Source of the DNA: Vagococcus bubulae
GTDB lineage: Bacteria; Bacillota; Bacilli; Lactobacillales; Vagococcaceae
Direction: 5' to 3'
NCBI RefSeq assembly: GCF_003950315.1
Contig: NZ_NGJT01000003.1
Span: 106,531 to 170,530, forward strand
Length of the DNA stretch: 64,000 nt
The stretch's first letter is position 1; each line of letters opens with the position of its first letter. This document shows, in pieces, positions 52,312 to 60,425 of the stretch. The position numbers and the translations under genes were made by a program. The notes under the pieces were generated by a model, which worked only from the letters and a program-made list of their open reading frames with translations, searched no databases and was not told the origin of the DNA.

Positions 52312-54897
52312 TTATTCCTCCATCATTTCATAAAAATCGTCTATATCTAAATAAATCATTTCCATTATTGGATTGTAGTATAAATCACGCTTCATACAAG
52401 CATTTAATACTTTTTCTTTGGATAGAACAATACCATAGTTTTGATTTAGCAAATCGATCAAATCATAAATGTCTATCGACTTATACCTTGAAACAATATC
52501 CTCCATTAAATCATATGAATAAAATTTTTCTTTTGTTTTTTTAAATACAGTTGTTCCACCTAAATATTGAAACCTATAGTCATCAGCCCCTTTTAATATA
52601 GATTCATAAAAGAGAGAATCAAAACCTAAATCATTTAATTTACTTTTCTCTACTAAAAACTCAATGTTAGTAAATGTAAAAAATCGATCCCCTATATAAT
52701 CAGTTATTTGCTGTAAAAGGATATAAATGTCTTCTTTTTGAATTCCAGCATAATCTGTTAATTTATTGATATTTATGTAGGCATTTTTAGCATATTGAAA
52801 CACAGTAAATTCGGACAATTTTTGATCCAAATTTTTTCTAAAACTACCCAGAACATACAAACGAGGATCTTCTACATCAAACATCTCTTTATTGAGATAC
52901 GTTTCTTCAAAATACAAATCAGCACGGTTATAGCTATCTTTTAAAATAAATTCCGAATAGTTCTTATAACCAATTTTTTTGTAAATAAAGTCTGGAATCT
53001 GTGTACTACCATACTTTTCCTCATACATTTTTTGAATATCTTCTTTAAAGTAAAAATCATTAACCAACATTGATTCTAAATTGGCTATTAATTCCGTATC
53101 TATGATAGGTGTGTCGGCAAAATACATCTCTTCTTTTCTAAATTCTTCTAATACCGTTAAAAAATTTGCTTTGATCGTTTGTTCAATGACACCATATCTT
53201 TCTGAATAGGCTAAAACAAAGTTATCCACACTAATTGGACTAAGCTCTATCAACAAATTCAAAACCTGTTCATCTCTTTTTATTGTTCCTATTTCAATAA
53301 ATGGCATTCGCGTTAATTTTACATACTCTGGTAAGATATTACTATACTTTTTTAACAAATTATGAAGTTCATATTCATCGTAAATATCAATGTCATTTAA
53401 TGGCATTTTATATGCCTCTAAAAGCTTTTTAGCCGTAATTTCTTGATTTACAAAATGAAGGAAATCAAATTTATTAATTGTATCTATGACGTCTTCTTTT
53501 TCTACTTTATAATGAATCATTCGTCTTCCATATTTCAGTAAGACATTACTGGCACGATCTACTACACCTTCAATTGCTCTTTTTGATGAGAAATCAAAGC
53601 CAAGTTTATGTTCATTATTATATTCCACTACTATCTGATTAAAATCATCTCGTGCTATTTCAGCTTGTGCATATTCTTCTATTAAGTATTCGATTAAATC
53701 AATTTTTCTATTTCTTATTTTTTTATTTCCAATAATTAAAAAATTTTTATTTAATATCGTTTCTAAATATTCTCTTTCCTTGAACGTTAGTTGTTCTGAT
53801 TCCATTAATGCTTCTTTTGATAATAGCCTGTTTTCCTTTTTATGATATAAACTTAAAAAACGATATTGATACATACTTAATGAAAAAACTTGACAAAACT
53901 CTTCAGGAGATAAGTCATAATGGCTAAAATATTTTACATATCTTGTTTCGAATATTTCTTCCAGTGGTATTTGTTTTAATTCCTTTTTTTCTTTCTGCCG
54001 GATTCTTTCTCTTGTAACAGAGGAAGCTTCCCCAATCATTTCTAACGTTGCTCCTTTTAATCGACTATCTAAAATCAAAAATTTATCCCGATTACAATTT
54101 ATATACTCTTCAATCGTTGGTGTATGGTACTGTATTCCTTCAGATGTGTACCTAATAAATCCCTCACCAGACAACTGTTGTAAAATTTTTTGAATATCTA
54201 TTTTTTCATAAATGAAATATTTTATTTTATTTTTTATCGAAAATAGACTAATTGGTTTTCTTTCTTTTTTTATAATACTCAACACTAATGACCGTTCTAA
54301 ATCTAGCTTGGCCAATTTTATTTCATAGTCAATATCTAAGCAACCTAAAATATCTTTACCAAAAAAGATCAGATCAACACACTCAAAACCAACTTCATCA
54401 AATTTCGATTCTACTATTAAACTAATTTGTTCTTCTTGATTTTTAGTTAAATACCCACCAAATATTTCAAGATATTTAGACGTAATGATTGAAACATCTG
54501 ATTTTTCATTGTCTTTAGTTGTATCATTATATTTAATCCGTAGACATTGATTCTTATACTCTTTAAATACCTCAATCTTTGATGTCGTCATACCACCTGT
54601 TTGTTCGACTAACGTTAATAAATTTTTTTGAAAAATGGTATCATAGTTTATCCCATGTTCTTTAAAAAATTTAGCTTGCTTTTGAGGTTTTCTTTCAAAT
54701 AATTTTTTTAATTCTTCGTCATAAAAAAAATTTTTCTCCTCATTTTCTTTCATATCTTCAATCAAACTGATTTGTTCATCAGAAAAATTTAGTTTTTCAA
54801 TCATCCGTTTTCGTTGTAATTTTTTTAGCATATTTAAATCATTGATTCCAACTTCACTCAATTGTTTTAAAATATTTTCCTCTTGTCTTGTAATCAC
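52312..54897 (-). CDS. Large multi-HTH protein with sigma-region-4-like domain
   Basis: An 861-residue protein without a signal peptide. Residues 203-258 look like a winged helix, and residues 278-308 (LKGATLEMIGEASSVTRERIR plus QKEKKEL) are a sigma-70 region 4-like helix-turn-helix with the TRERIRQ signature. The remaining C-terminal 550 residues are rich in acidic and aromatic residues, with a short C-terminal segment (IYDLIDLLNQNYGIVLSKEKV) that resembles another HTH. The start is GTG at 54897 after AAGGAG. I do not recognise the full architecture. It is the first gene of the module and is likely its DNA-recognition component. Confidence 0.8.
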   Translation of the reverse strand: MITRQEENILKQLSEVGINDLNMLKKLQRKRMIEKLNFSDEQISLIEDMKENEEKNFFYDEELKKLFERKPQKQAKFFKEHGINYDTIFQKNLLTLVEQTGGMTTSKIEVFKEYKNQCLRIKYNDTTKDNEKSDVSIITSKYLEIFGGYLTKNQEEQISLIVESKFDEVGFECVDLIFFGKDILGCLDIDYEIKLAKLDLERSLVLSIIKKERKPISLFSIKNKIKYFIYEKIDIQKILQQLSGEGFIRYTSEGIQYHTPTIEEYINCNRDKFLILDSRLKGATLEMIGEASSVTRERIRQKEKKELKQIPLEEIFETRYVKYFSHYDLSPEEFCQVFSLSMYQYRFLSLYHKKENRLLSKEALMESEQLTFKEREYLETILNKNFLIIGNKKIRNRKIDLIEYLIEEYAQAEIARDDFNQIVVEYNNEHKLGFDFSSKRAIEGVVDRASNVLLKYGRRMIHYKVEKEDVIDTINKFDFLHFVNQEITAKKLLEAYKMPLNDIDIYDEYELHNLLKKYSNILPEYVKLTRMPFIEIGTIKRDEQVLNLLIELSPISVDNFVLAYSERYGVIEQTIKANFLTVLEEFRKEEMYFADTPIIDTELIANLESMLVNDFYFKEDIQKMYEEKYGSTQIPDFIYKKIGYKNYSEFILKDSYNRADLYFEETYLNKEMFDVEDPRLYVLGSFRKNLDQKLSEFTVFQYAKNAYININKLTDYAGIQKEDIYILLQQITDYIGDRFFTFTNIEFLVEKSKLNDLGFDSLFYESILKGADDYRFQYLGGTTVFKKTKEKFYSYDLMEDIVSRYKSIDIYDLIDLLNQNYGIVLSKEKVLNACMKRDLYYNPIMEMIYLDIDDFYEMMEE

Positions 54898-55527
54898 TGT
54901 AGGAAACTCCTTATATAAATAATCTTTGTTTTATATACATATATCAAATGATAACCTTTTTATTATATCAATTATAACTTATATAACTCAAATTTGTTAT
55001 ATCGTTTCATTAAAAATATTAATGCATTTGTTAATATTTATATTTAACAAGAAAGATACTAACAACTTAAAACCTCTTGATTAAGAAGAGTAATTAAAAA
55101 TAGCAATGTTATTTTTAATATACATAGATGAATAATTTTATCGATAAACACAAAATATTAGCTAGAAAGGATGACTGAAATACTCATATTAAAATACCTA
55201 AAAGAATGTCATACGGATTCAAACCATTCAACAATATGAGAATAAAAATTTTATTGACAAACAGCATTATAAAAATTAAATAACTAAAAAAGATGATAAA
55301 TATGAGATTATTCTCAAATTCACCATCTTATCGATTTAAATCATCAGTCCAAATTGATAAAAAGCCTTTATAAACTGAGTTCATGATATTTTCTGTTTTA
55401 AGAGAACCCTAACTAATTTCACTGTCAATAAAATATAAACACAGTTAGATTGGAAAAAGTTTTAGTTTTCCAAGGATTCATTCTTAATATTTACTTTCTA
55501 ATTTTAAACATTTAACAAAAAATGAAT
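54898..55527. other. 630-bp AT-rich gap upstream of the three-gene module
   Basis: No intact gene was found here. It should contain the promoter of the minus-strand module; ATATAAC (54981-54987) and GTTATAT (54996-55002) form a possible operator. On the plus strand a short frame at 55171 with AGAAAGG upstream (MTEILILKYLKECHTDSNH) resembles the start of WYL-type regulators but stops after 22 codons. Further fragments follow to 55380 in other frames. I read this as a decayed gene, with low confidence. The metallophosphatase gene end lies at 55528. Confidence 0.4.
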
Positions 55528-56691
55528 TCATTTTATTTCTCTACTGTCATATCTAATAAATTCATCAAAAATATTATACACAAAGTTTTCTTCAAGCCTA
55601 TAATCCGGGAAAAGAGAGTTTGAATTGGTGACAATTTTGTAATCTTCTTTGCAATTACTTACTGTTACATTTAATTTCTTTAACTCATCAGATGATAGGT
55701 GATACATAGACAAAGTATAAGGTTGAGAAAATCCTTGCAGTAAATCTATATACTTATTTCCATCAAGTCTGAGTTCAACTTGGCTATTTTCAATTCTATT
55801 TGATAAGTATTCAATCAAATCAGTCTCCAAAAATTGTGTTTGTAGCCAATTATTATATAATTGACAATCAATAATATCATTTTTTTTATTTTTTAGATAT
55901 TTGTTTGTTGATAAAATATAGCTGTTTTTATTAACTATTTTTTTGTTTCTTAAATCAAATTCTAGTATACCAACATGTTCACCTTTATATCCAGGTTGTA
56001 CAAATACAGTATTTTGACATATACCTGAATTTAGTCGATGTTGATGCCCACAAATTAATCCATCAATTCCTTTGATTTCATTAATTATTTTATATGTTTG
56101 ATCTTCTCCAGTATCATACTGAGTCAACGTACCTGTTTCCATGTTCCTTTCAATTCCACCGTGGTAACAAACAATCACGATATCTGATTGTTGTTTCACT
56201 ATCGGAACCCAATAACTCAAAGTTTCGATTACATCGACAAATTTTAAGTCCTTAATGAGTTCATACCGGGTAATTTGAGGCATCGCTTTAGTTATCACAC
56301 CAATGATTCCTATTTTTAGACCTTGCCTTTCTATAATCGTATAAGGGTCAAAAATAGGTTGATCATCTAAATCAAATAAATTAGCACATAAATATTTCCC
56401 AGTAAAGTGTGTTACTTGTTTCTTTAAAAAGTCAATACCATAGTCAAAATCATGATTTCCAGGAATCATCACATCATAACCTATTTCATTAGCTAAGCTA
56501 ACTAATGGAGAAATGTCACACTCGTTATTCATATAGGTTGATTCTGGACTACCTATTAAATAATCTCCATTATCAATCAAAATTGGGGCATCATAATCTC
56601 TGCGTATCGACGGCAAAGCAAAGATTCCACTGTTTTTTTCTAAAGTAAAACCGTGAATATCTGTTGTTCCTATAATAGAAATGTTTGTCAT
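55528..56691 (-). CDS. Metallophosphatase (5'-nucleotidase/cyclic phosphodiesterase-like) of the phn operon
   Basis: A 387-residue calcineurin-like phosphoesterase. Metal motifs are TTDIHGF (about residue 9), DNGDYLIG, PGNHDFDYG (about 76), VCYHGG and CGHQHR (about 212), as in UshA/CpdB N-terminal domains. There is no signal peptide or wall anchor, so it acts inside the cell, which is unusual for this class. The ATG at 56691 is chosen because GGAGAAG lies before it. It is the last gene of the transporter operon and probably dephosphorylates the imported compound. Confidence 0.85.
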   Translation of the reverse strand: MTNISIIGTTDIHGFTLEKNSGIFALPSIRRDYDAPILIDNGDYLIGSPESTYMNNECDISPLVSLANEIGYDVMIPGNHDFDYGIDFLKKQVTHFTGKYLCANLFDLDDQPIFDPYTIIERQGLKIGIIGVITKAMPQITRYELIKDLKFVDVIETLSYWVPIVKQQSDIVIVCYHGGIERNMETGTLTQYDTGEDQTYKIINEIKGIDGLICGHQHRLNSGICQNTVFVQPGYKGEHVGILEFDLRNKKIVNKNSYILSTNKYLKNKKNDIIDCQLYNNWLQTQFLETDLIEYLSNRIENSQVELRLDGNKYIDLLQGFSQPYTLSMYHLSSDELKKLNVTVSNCKEDYKIVTNSNSLFPDYRLEENFVYNIFDEFIRYDSREIK

Positions 56692-56708
56692 ATTCTTCTC
56701 CATTGTCG

Positions 56709-57485
56709 TTACTGTAATTTTTTTCTTAAATAACCGGTAAAGGTATCAATAACAAAGACTGTTATAATAATTCCGAATAAGATAATCCCTACTTTATCCC
56801 AGGCTCTTGATTGTATCGCAAAAATCATAGGGGCTCCTATTCCACCAGCTCCAACAAGCCCTAAAGTCGCAGCACTTCTAACTGCAATTTCAAAATGATT
56901 TAATGATAAAGACATATAAGTTGGCATTACTTGCGGAAACCTAGTATAAAACATTGTTTGCCAAAAATTTGCCCCTACAGCTGTCATTGATTCTACAAGA
57001 CCTTCATCCATCGCTTCCATTTCTTCTGTATATAACTTGCCTAACATTCCAATTTGATGGACACCAATAGCAAGAACACCTGCAAAAGGCCCAGGCCCAA
57101 CCATTTTAACAAATATAATAGCATATACTAATTCTGGAAATGCACGTAACACATTACATACAAATTTACCAATTTTCGACACAATAATATTTGATTTCCA
57201 TAAATTATGAGCACTAATTAATGTTAATGGGATAGCTAAAATCGTTGCCAATACCGTACCTAAGAAAGCAATACATATAGTTAATAACAATAAACTAATT
57301 AAATCTTCTCCCGATCCATCATACACAAAACTCCAGTCAGGTTGAAATAAACCTCCCATAACAGACTTAATCATATTAAATGAAATATCACTTACACTTG
57401 AATAATCTATAGTAAAAACTGAATATAGTATGATAATGACTACTATTACAATCGGAAAATATCTTTTTACTTTAACATTAGACAT
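56709..57485 (-). CDS. phnE: Phosphonate-type ABC transporter permease (second PhnE)
   Basis: A 258-residue permease with five to six membrane helices of the PhnE class. The conserved EAA loop is visible as EEMEAMDEGLVESMTAVGANFWQTMFYTRFPQVMPTYM, and the C-terminal SAATLGLVGAGGIGAPM block is typical of PhnE. It lies 1 bp downstream of the first permease gene and pairs with it as a heterodimer. The substrate is not determined by sequence. GTTTGATACTG spacing upstream was not clear, so translation may be coupled. Confidence 0.92.
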   Translation of the reverse strand: MSNVKVKRYFPIVIVVIIILYSVFTIDYSSVSDISFNMIKSVMGGLFQPDWSFVYDGSGEDLISLLLLTICIAFLGTVLATILAIPLTLISAHNLWKSNIIVSKIGKFVCNVLRAFPELVYAIIFVKMVGPGPFAGVLAIGVHQIGMLGKLYTEEMEAMDEGLVESMTAVGANFWQTMFYTRFPQVMPTYMSLSLNHFEIAVRSAATLGLVGAGGIGAPMIFAIQSRAWDKVGIILFGIIITVFVIDTFTGYLRKKLQ

Positions 57486-57486
57486 A

Positions 57487-58266
57487 TTAAGATAACCTCT
57501 TCCTTACATTCTCACTAAAAGCATCAATAATCCCTACAACTACTAAAATAAATAGGATAATGATTGATACTCTATCATATCTCATTAAGCTCAATGAAGA
57601 ATTTAAAAGAACTCCTATACCTCCAGCTCCAACATAACCTAACACAGTAGATGCTCTTATATTGACTTCAAATGCATACAAAGAATAACTAATGATTTGT
57701 TGATTTATTTGTGGGTAAATGGACCAAACAGCTATTTGCATTTTATTTGCTCCTACTGATTTTGCCGCTTCTATCGGTCCCTTATCAATTGTTTCTATCG
57801 CCTCATAAATTAATTGAGAGGTCATGCCAAAAGTAAATACAGCAATTGTCAAAACACCTGTAAATTCACCTATTCCGAACATAGCGACAAAAAGGGCTGC
57901 TAATAATAAATTGGGTATGGTTCGAACAATACTGAGTATAAATCGTATTATGATTGTGACAAACCAATTATTTGTCACGGTTGTAGTGGCTAAAAATGCA
58001 AATGGTATCGAAAAAAGCATTCCTAATAGCGTCCCTACAATCGACATTTTAATAGTTTTCATCATAGGGGAAAGTAAGTCTGAGAGATAACTCCAATCAG
58101 GTTGTAAAAATCTTTTTAAAAATAAACCCATTTGATCTACATTATTAAAAACTTCACTAATTTGAACATCTGTAACTGATGCACTAGCCATAATACAGAT
58201 GATTAAAATAAATAAAATGAATATTTTTTTATATAAATTATAATGAATAGTATCTTTTAATCTCAT
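57487..58266 (-). CDS. phnE: Phosphonate-type ABC transporter permease (first PhnE)
   Basis: A 259-residue permease with an N-terminal helix, four to five core helices and the PhnE EAA loop [33 protein letters not shown]. The C-terminus has [17 protein letters not shown], the signature of the family. Its ATG overlaps the phnC stop by 4 bp (ATGA), showing tight operon structure. Together with the next permease, PhnC and PhnD it forms a complete importer. Confidence 0.92.
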   Translation of the reverse strand: MRLKDTIHYNLYKKIFILFILIICIMASASVTDVQISEVFNNVDQMGLFLKRFLQPDWSYLSDLLSPMMKTIKMSIVGTLLGMLFSIPFAFLATTTVTNNWFVTIIIRFILSIVRTIPNLLLAALFVAMFGIGEFTGVLTIAVFTFGMTSQLIYEAIETIDKGPIEAAKSVGANKMQIAVWSIYPQINQQIISYSLYAFEVNIRASTVLGYVGAGGIGVLLNSSLSLMRYDRVSIIILFILVVVGIIDAFSENVRKRLS

Positions 58267-59030
58267 ACAAGCACACCATCTGCTTCTTCTAATATTTTTT
58301 CACCATATATATTTTTCAATACTTCATCCGTCGCTTCTGCTGCTGCCCCATCAAATACTACTTCACCATTTCTTAAACCAATAATTCGTGTCGAATATTT
58401 TCTTGCTAGTTCTACAGAATGTAGATTAATAATAATGGTACGATTGTATTCATTATTAATTCTTTTTAAATCATCCATAATTCTTTCAGTTGTTATAGGA
58501 TCCAATGAAGCAACAGGCTCATCTGCCAAAATAATGGATGAATTTTGAACAAGTGTTCTTGCAATAGAAACTCGCTGTTGTTGCCCACCACTCAATTCAT
58601 CACATCTCGAATGTAATTTATCTGATAATCCTACAAGCTCTAATGATTCATTTACCAGTTGATAATCTTCTTTAGAAAACACACCAAAAATGCTTTTCAT
58701 CGTAGAATAGTATCCCAATCGACCTGAGATGACATTCTTTTGTACGGTCATTTTTTTTACCAAATTAAAATGTTGAAAAATCATTCCGATATTTCTTCTG
58801 ATTAATTTTAACTCCTTTTTATTGGCCTTAGTTAATGACTTTCCATCTATTATTATTTCACCTTCTGAAATATCATTTAAACGATTTATTGATCTTAAAA
58901 AAGTACTTTTCCCTGCCCCACTTAGTCCGATAATAGAGACAAATTCACCATCCTGAATATCAATGGATATATTATTTAATCCTTTTACACCATTTGCATA
59001 TGTCTTCGTTACATTTTTAAATTCAATCAT
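58263..59030 (-). CDS. phnC: Phosphonate-type ABC transporter ATPase
   Basis: A 255-residue ATPase. Walker A is GLSGAGKST (about residue 34), Q-loop FQHFNLVKK, signature [13 protein letters not shown], Walker [14 protein letters not shown] and switch His [16 protein letters not shown] is typical of PhnC. It precedes both permease genes with a 4-bp overlap. The TAGGAGAAAAAG site precedes the ATG. Confidence 0.95.
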   Translation of the reverse strand: MIEFKNVTKTYANGVKGLNNISIDIQDGEFVSIIGLSGAGKSTFLRSINRLNDISEGEIIIDGKSLTKANKKELKLIRRNIGMIFQHFNLVKKMTVQKNVISGRLGYYSTMKSIFGVFSKEDYQLVNESLELVGLSDKLHSRCDELSGGQQQRVSIARTLVQNSSIILADEPVASLDPITTERIMDDLKRINNEYNRTIIINLHSVELARKYSTRIIGLRNGEVVFDGAAAEATDEVLKNIYGEKILEEADGVLV

Positions 59031-59057
59031 CTTTTTCTCCTACATAAAAATATTTAA

Positions 59058-59083
59058 AGAGTCCATAATTAAATATAGACTCT
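59058..59083 (-). terminator. Hairpin between phnD and phnC
   Basis: AGAGTC / GACTCT stem with a 14-base AT loop in the 69-bp gap; no long T run. It may limit readthrough so that phnD is expressed above the rest. Confidence 0.5.
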
Positions 59084-59099
59084 CACTTTTATTTACTGT

Positions 59100-60029
59100 T
59101 TATTCCGCAGCTTTCGTTGTATACTCTTCGACAGTATCATAGTTTTTATCATCTGCTTCTACGTATCCTTTGTGACCCCACATTGCCATTGCTTCTTGTC
59201 CTTCTTTATCATCTGGCATTGCTAGAAAAGCTTCTTTAATTTTATTTTTTAAATCATCGTCCATTTTCGGTTGAACAGCAATAGCATCATTAGGGATATC
59301 CCCTTTTGTTAAATAAAGAACTTTTAATTCTTTAAATAAGTCTTGGTCAGCGAATTTAGAAGCAAATACATTTCTTGCACCTTCAAAGACAAAAGCCGCA
59401 TCTTGTTGACCATTTAATACAGCGGTTATTTCACTAGGTATGTCATTTACTGTAGTTAATGTCACATCTTTTAATGGATCAATGTCAGCTTCTTTCATTT
59501 CTACAACTGGATATATATAACCACTTGCTGAATTTGGACTAAGTGTTGCAATTTTTTTCCCTTTTAAATCTTCTAATTTATCCATTCCACTATCTGCTTT
59601 AACTAATATTTCACCCTTAAATGTCCCAGATAGTTTACCTTCTTCAGGTTTTCCTGTTTCTCTGTTATATGCTCCAAGTTCTGAAGATAGTATAGCAGTC
59701 GCCGCATTTTGATTTCTTGCTTGTACATAAGCTGATGGAGGCATGATTCCAATATCAACTTTTCCTGAAGCCATGGCTTCTACAATTGTTGAATAGTCTG
59801 TAGCTAATGTTACATTCACTTTTTTACCTAATTTTTTAGATAAGTATTCTCCAAACGGTTTTGCTTTTGCTTCCATAGAACCATCATTATTAGTTGGAAC
59901 AAATTGCAATTCCAAGGTTTCCTCTTTTGTTTCACTTTTAGAATCTGCTTTTTTAGTACCACATCCTGCTAATAAAACTGCACTTAAGCTAATGATAGAT
60001 AATATAGCCAGTATTTTTTTCTTTGACAC
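59100..60029 (-). CDS. phnD: Phosphonate/phosphite-type ABC transporter substrate-binding lipoprotein
   Basis: A 309-residue lipoprotein (LLAGC lipobox about residue 22) with the PhnD/periplasmic type II fold: LQFVPTNNDGSMEAKAKPFGEYL, ATDYSTIVEAMASGKVDIGIMPPSAYV, KKIATLSPNSASGYIYPVVEM and QDAAFVFEGA. The GTG at 60029, with AAAGGAAG spaced correctly, is used instead of the GTG at 60038. Ligand could be phosphonate, phosphite, phosphate ester or another anion; no C-P lyase gene lies nearby. Confidence 0.93.
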   Translation of the reverse strand: MSKKKILAILSIISLSAVLLAGCGTKKADSKSETKEETLELQFVPTNNDGSMEAKAKPFGEYLSKKLGKKVNVTLATDYSTIVEAMASGKVDIGIMPPSAYVQARNQNAATAILSSELGAYNRETGKPEEGKLSGTFKGEILVKADSGMDKLEDLKGKKIATLSPNSASGYIYPVVEMKEADIDPLKDVTLTTVNDIPSEITAVLNGQQDAAFVFEGARNVFASKFADQDLFKELKVLYLTKGDIPNDAIAVQPKMDDDLKNKIKEAFLAMPDDKEGQEAMAMWGHKGYVEADDKNYDTVEEYTTKAAE

Positions 60030-60257
60030 AATCGACACTTCCTTTTTAAGTAATTAATTCTTCGTAAAATATACCATATTTATAACAGGAATGTGTAAAA
60101 ATAACGTAAATAATATTAAATTCCATATAGTTTTTTTGAAGGGGAAATAATAGCAATCATTTTTCTAACTTAATGTAAACAAATTTATTTGTCACATAAA
60201 ACTAGACAAAATATCATTATCCATATACTTCTAAAGACATTTGGAACTAATACCATA

Positions 60258-60374
60258 AGGTGGGACAACTATAAAAAACACCACCATTTAATTCATATAA
60301 AATGAAACTAAACGGAGGTGTATTTTTATGGTCAAAAGTATCATTTCTTTAATATTTCTAATTAAAGAAATATA
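60258..60374 (+). other. Intergenic hairpin with a 15-codon open frame
   Basis: In the 396-bp gap a hairpin (ACACCACC with GGAGGTGT and an inner TTCAT/ATGAA) pairs with the GGAGGTG ribosome binding site of a tiny frame starting at 60330 (MVKSIISLIFLIKEI). The frame is hydrophobic and then charged. It could be a leader peptide, a small toxin-like peptide or chance. No transposase or gene was seen in the remainder of 60030-60425. The PBP gene on the other strand ends at 60426. Confidence 0.3.
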
Positions 60375-60425
60375 ATCTAAAAAGCTACTTTACATTTTAA
60401 ACTTTAACATAATATCTAGATTTTT

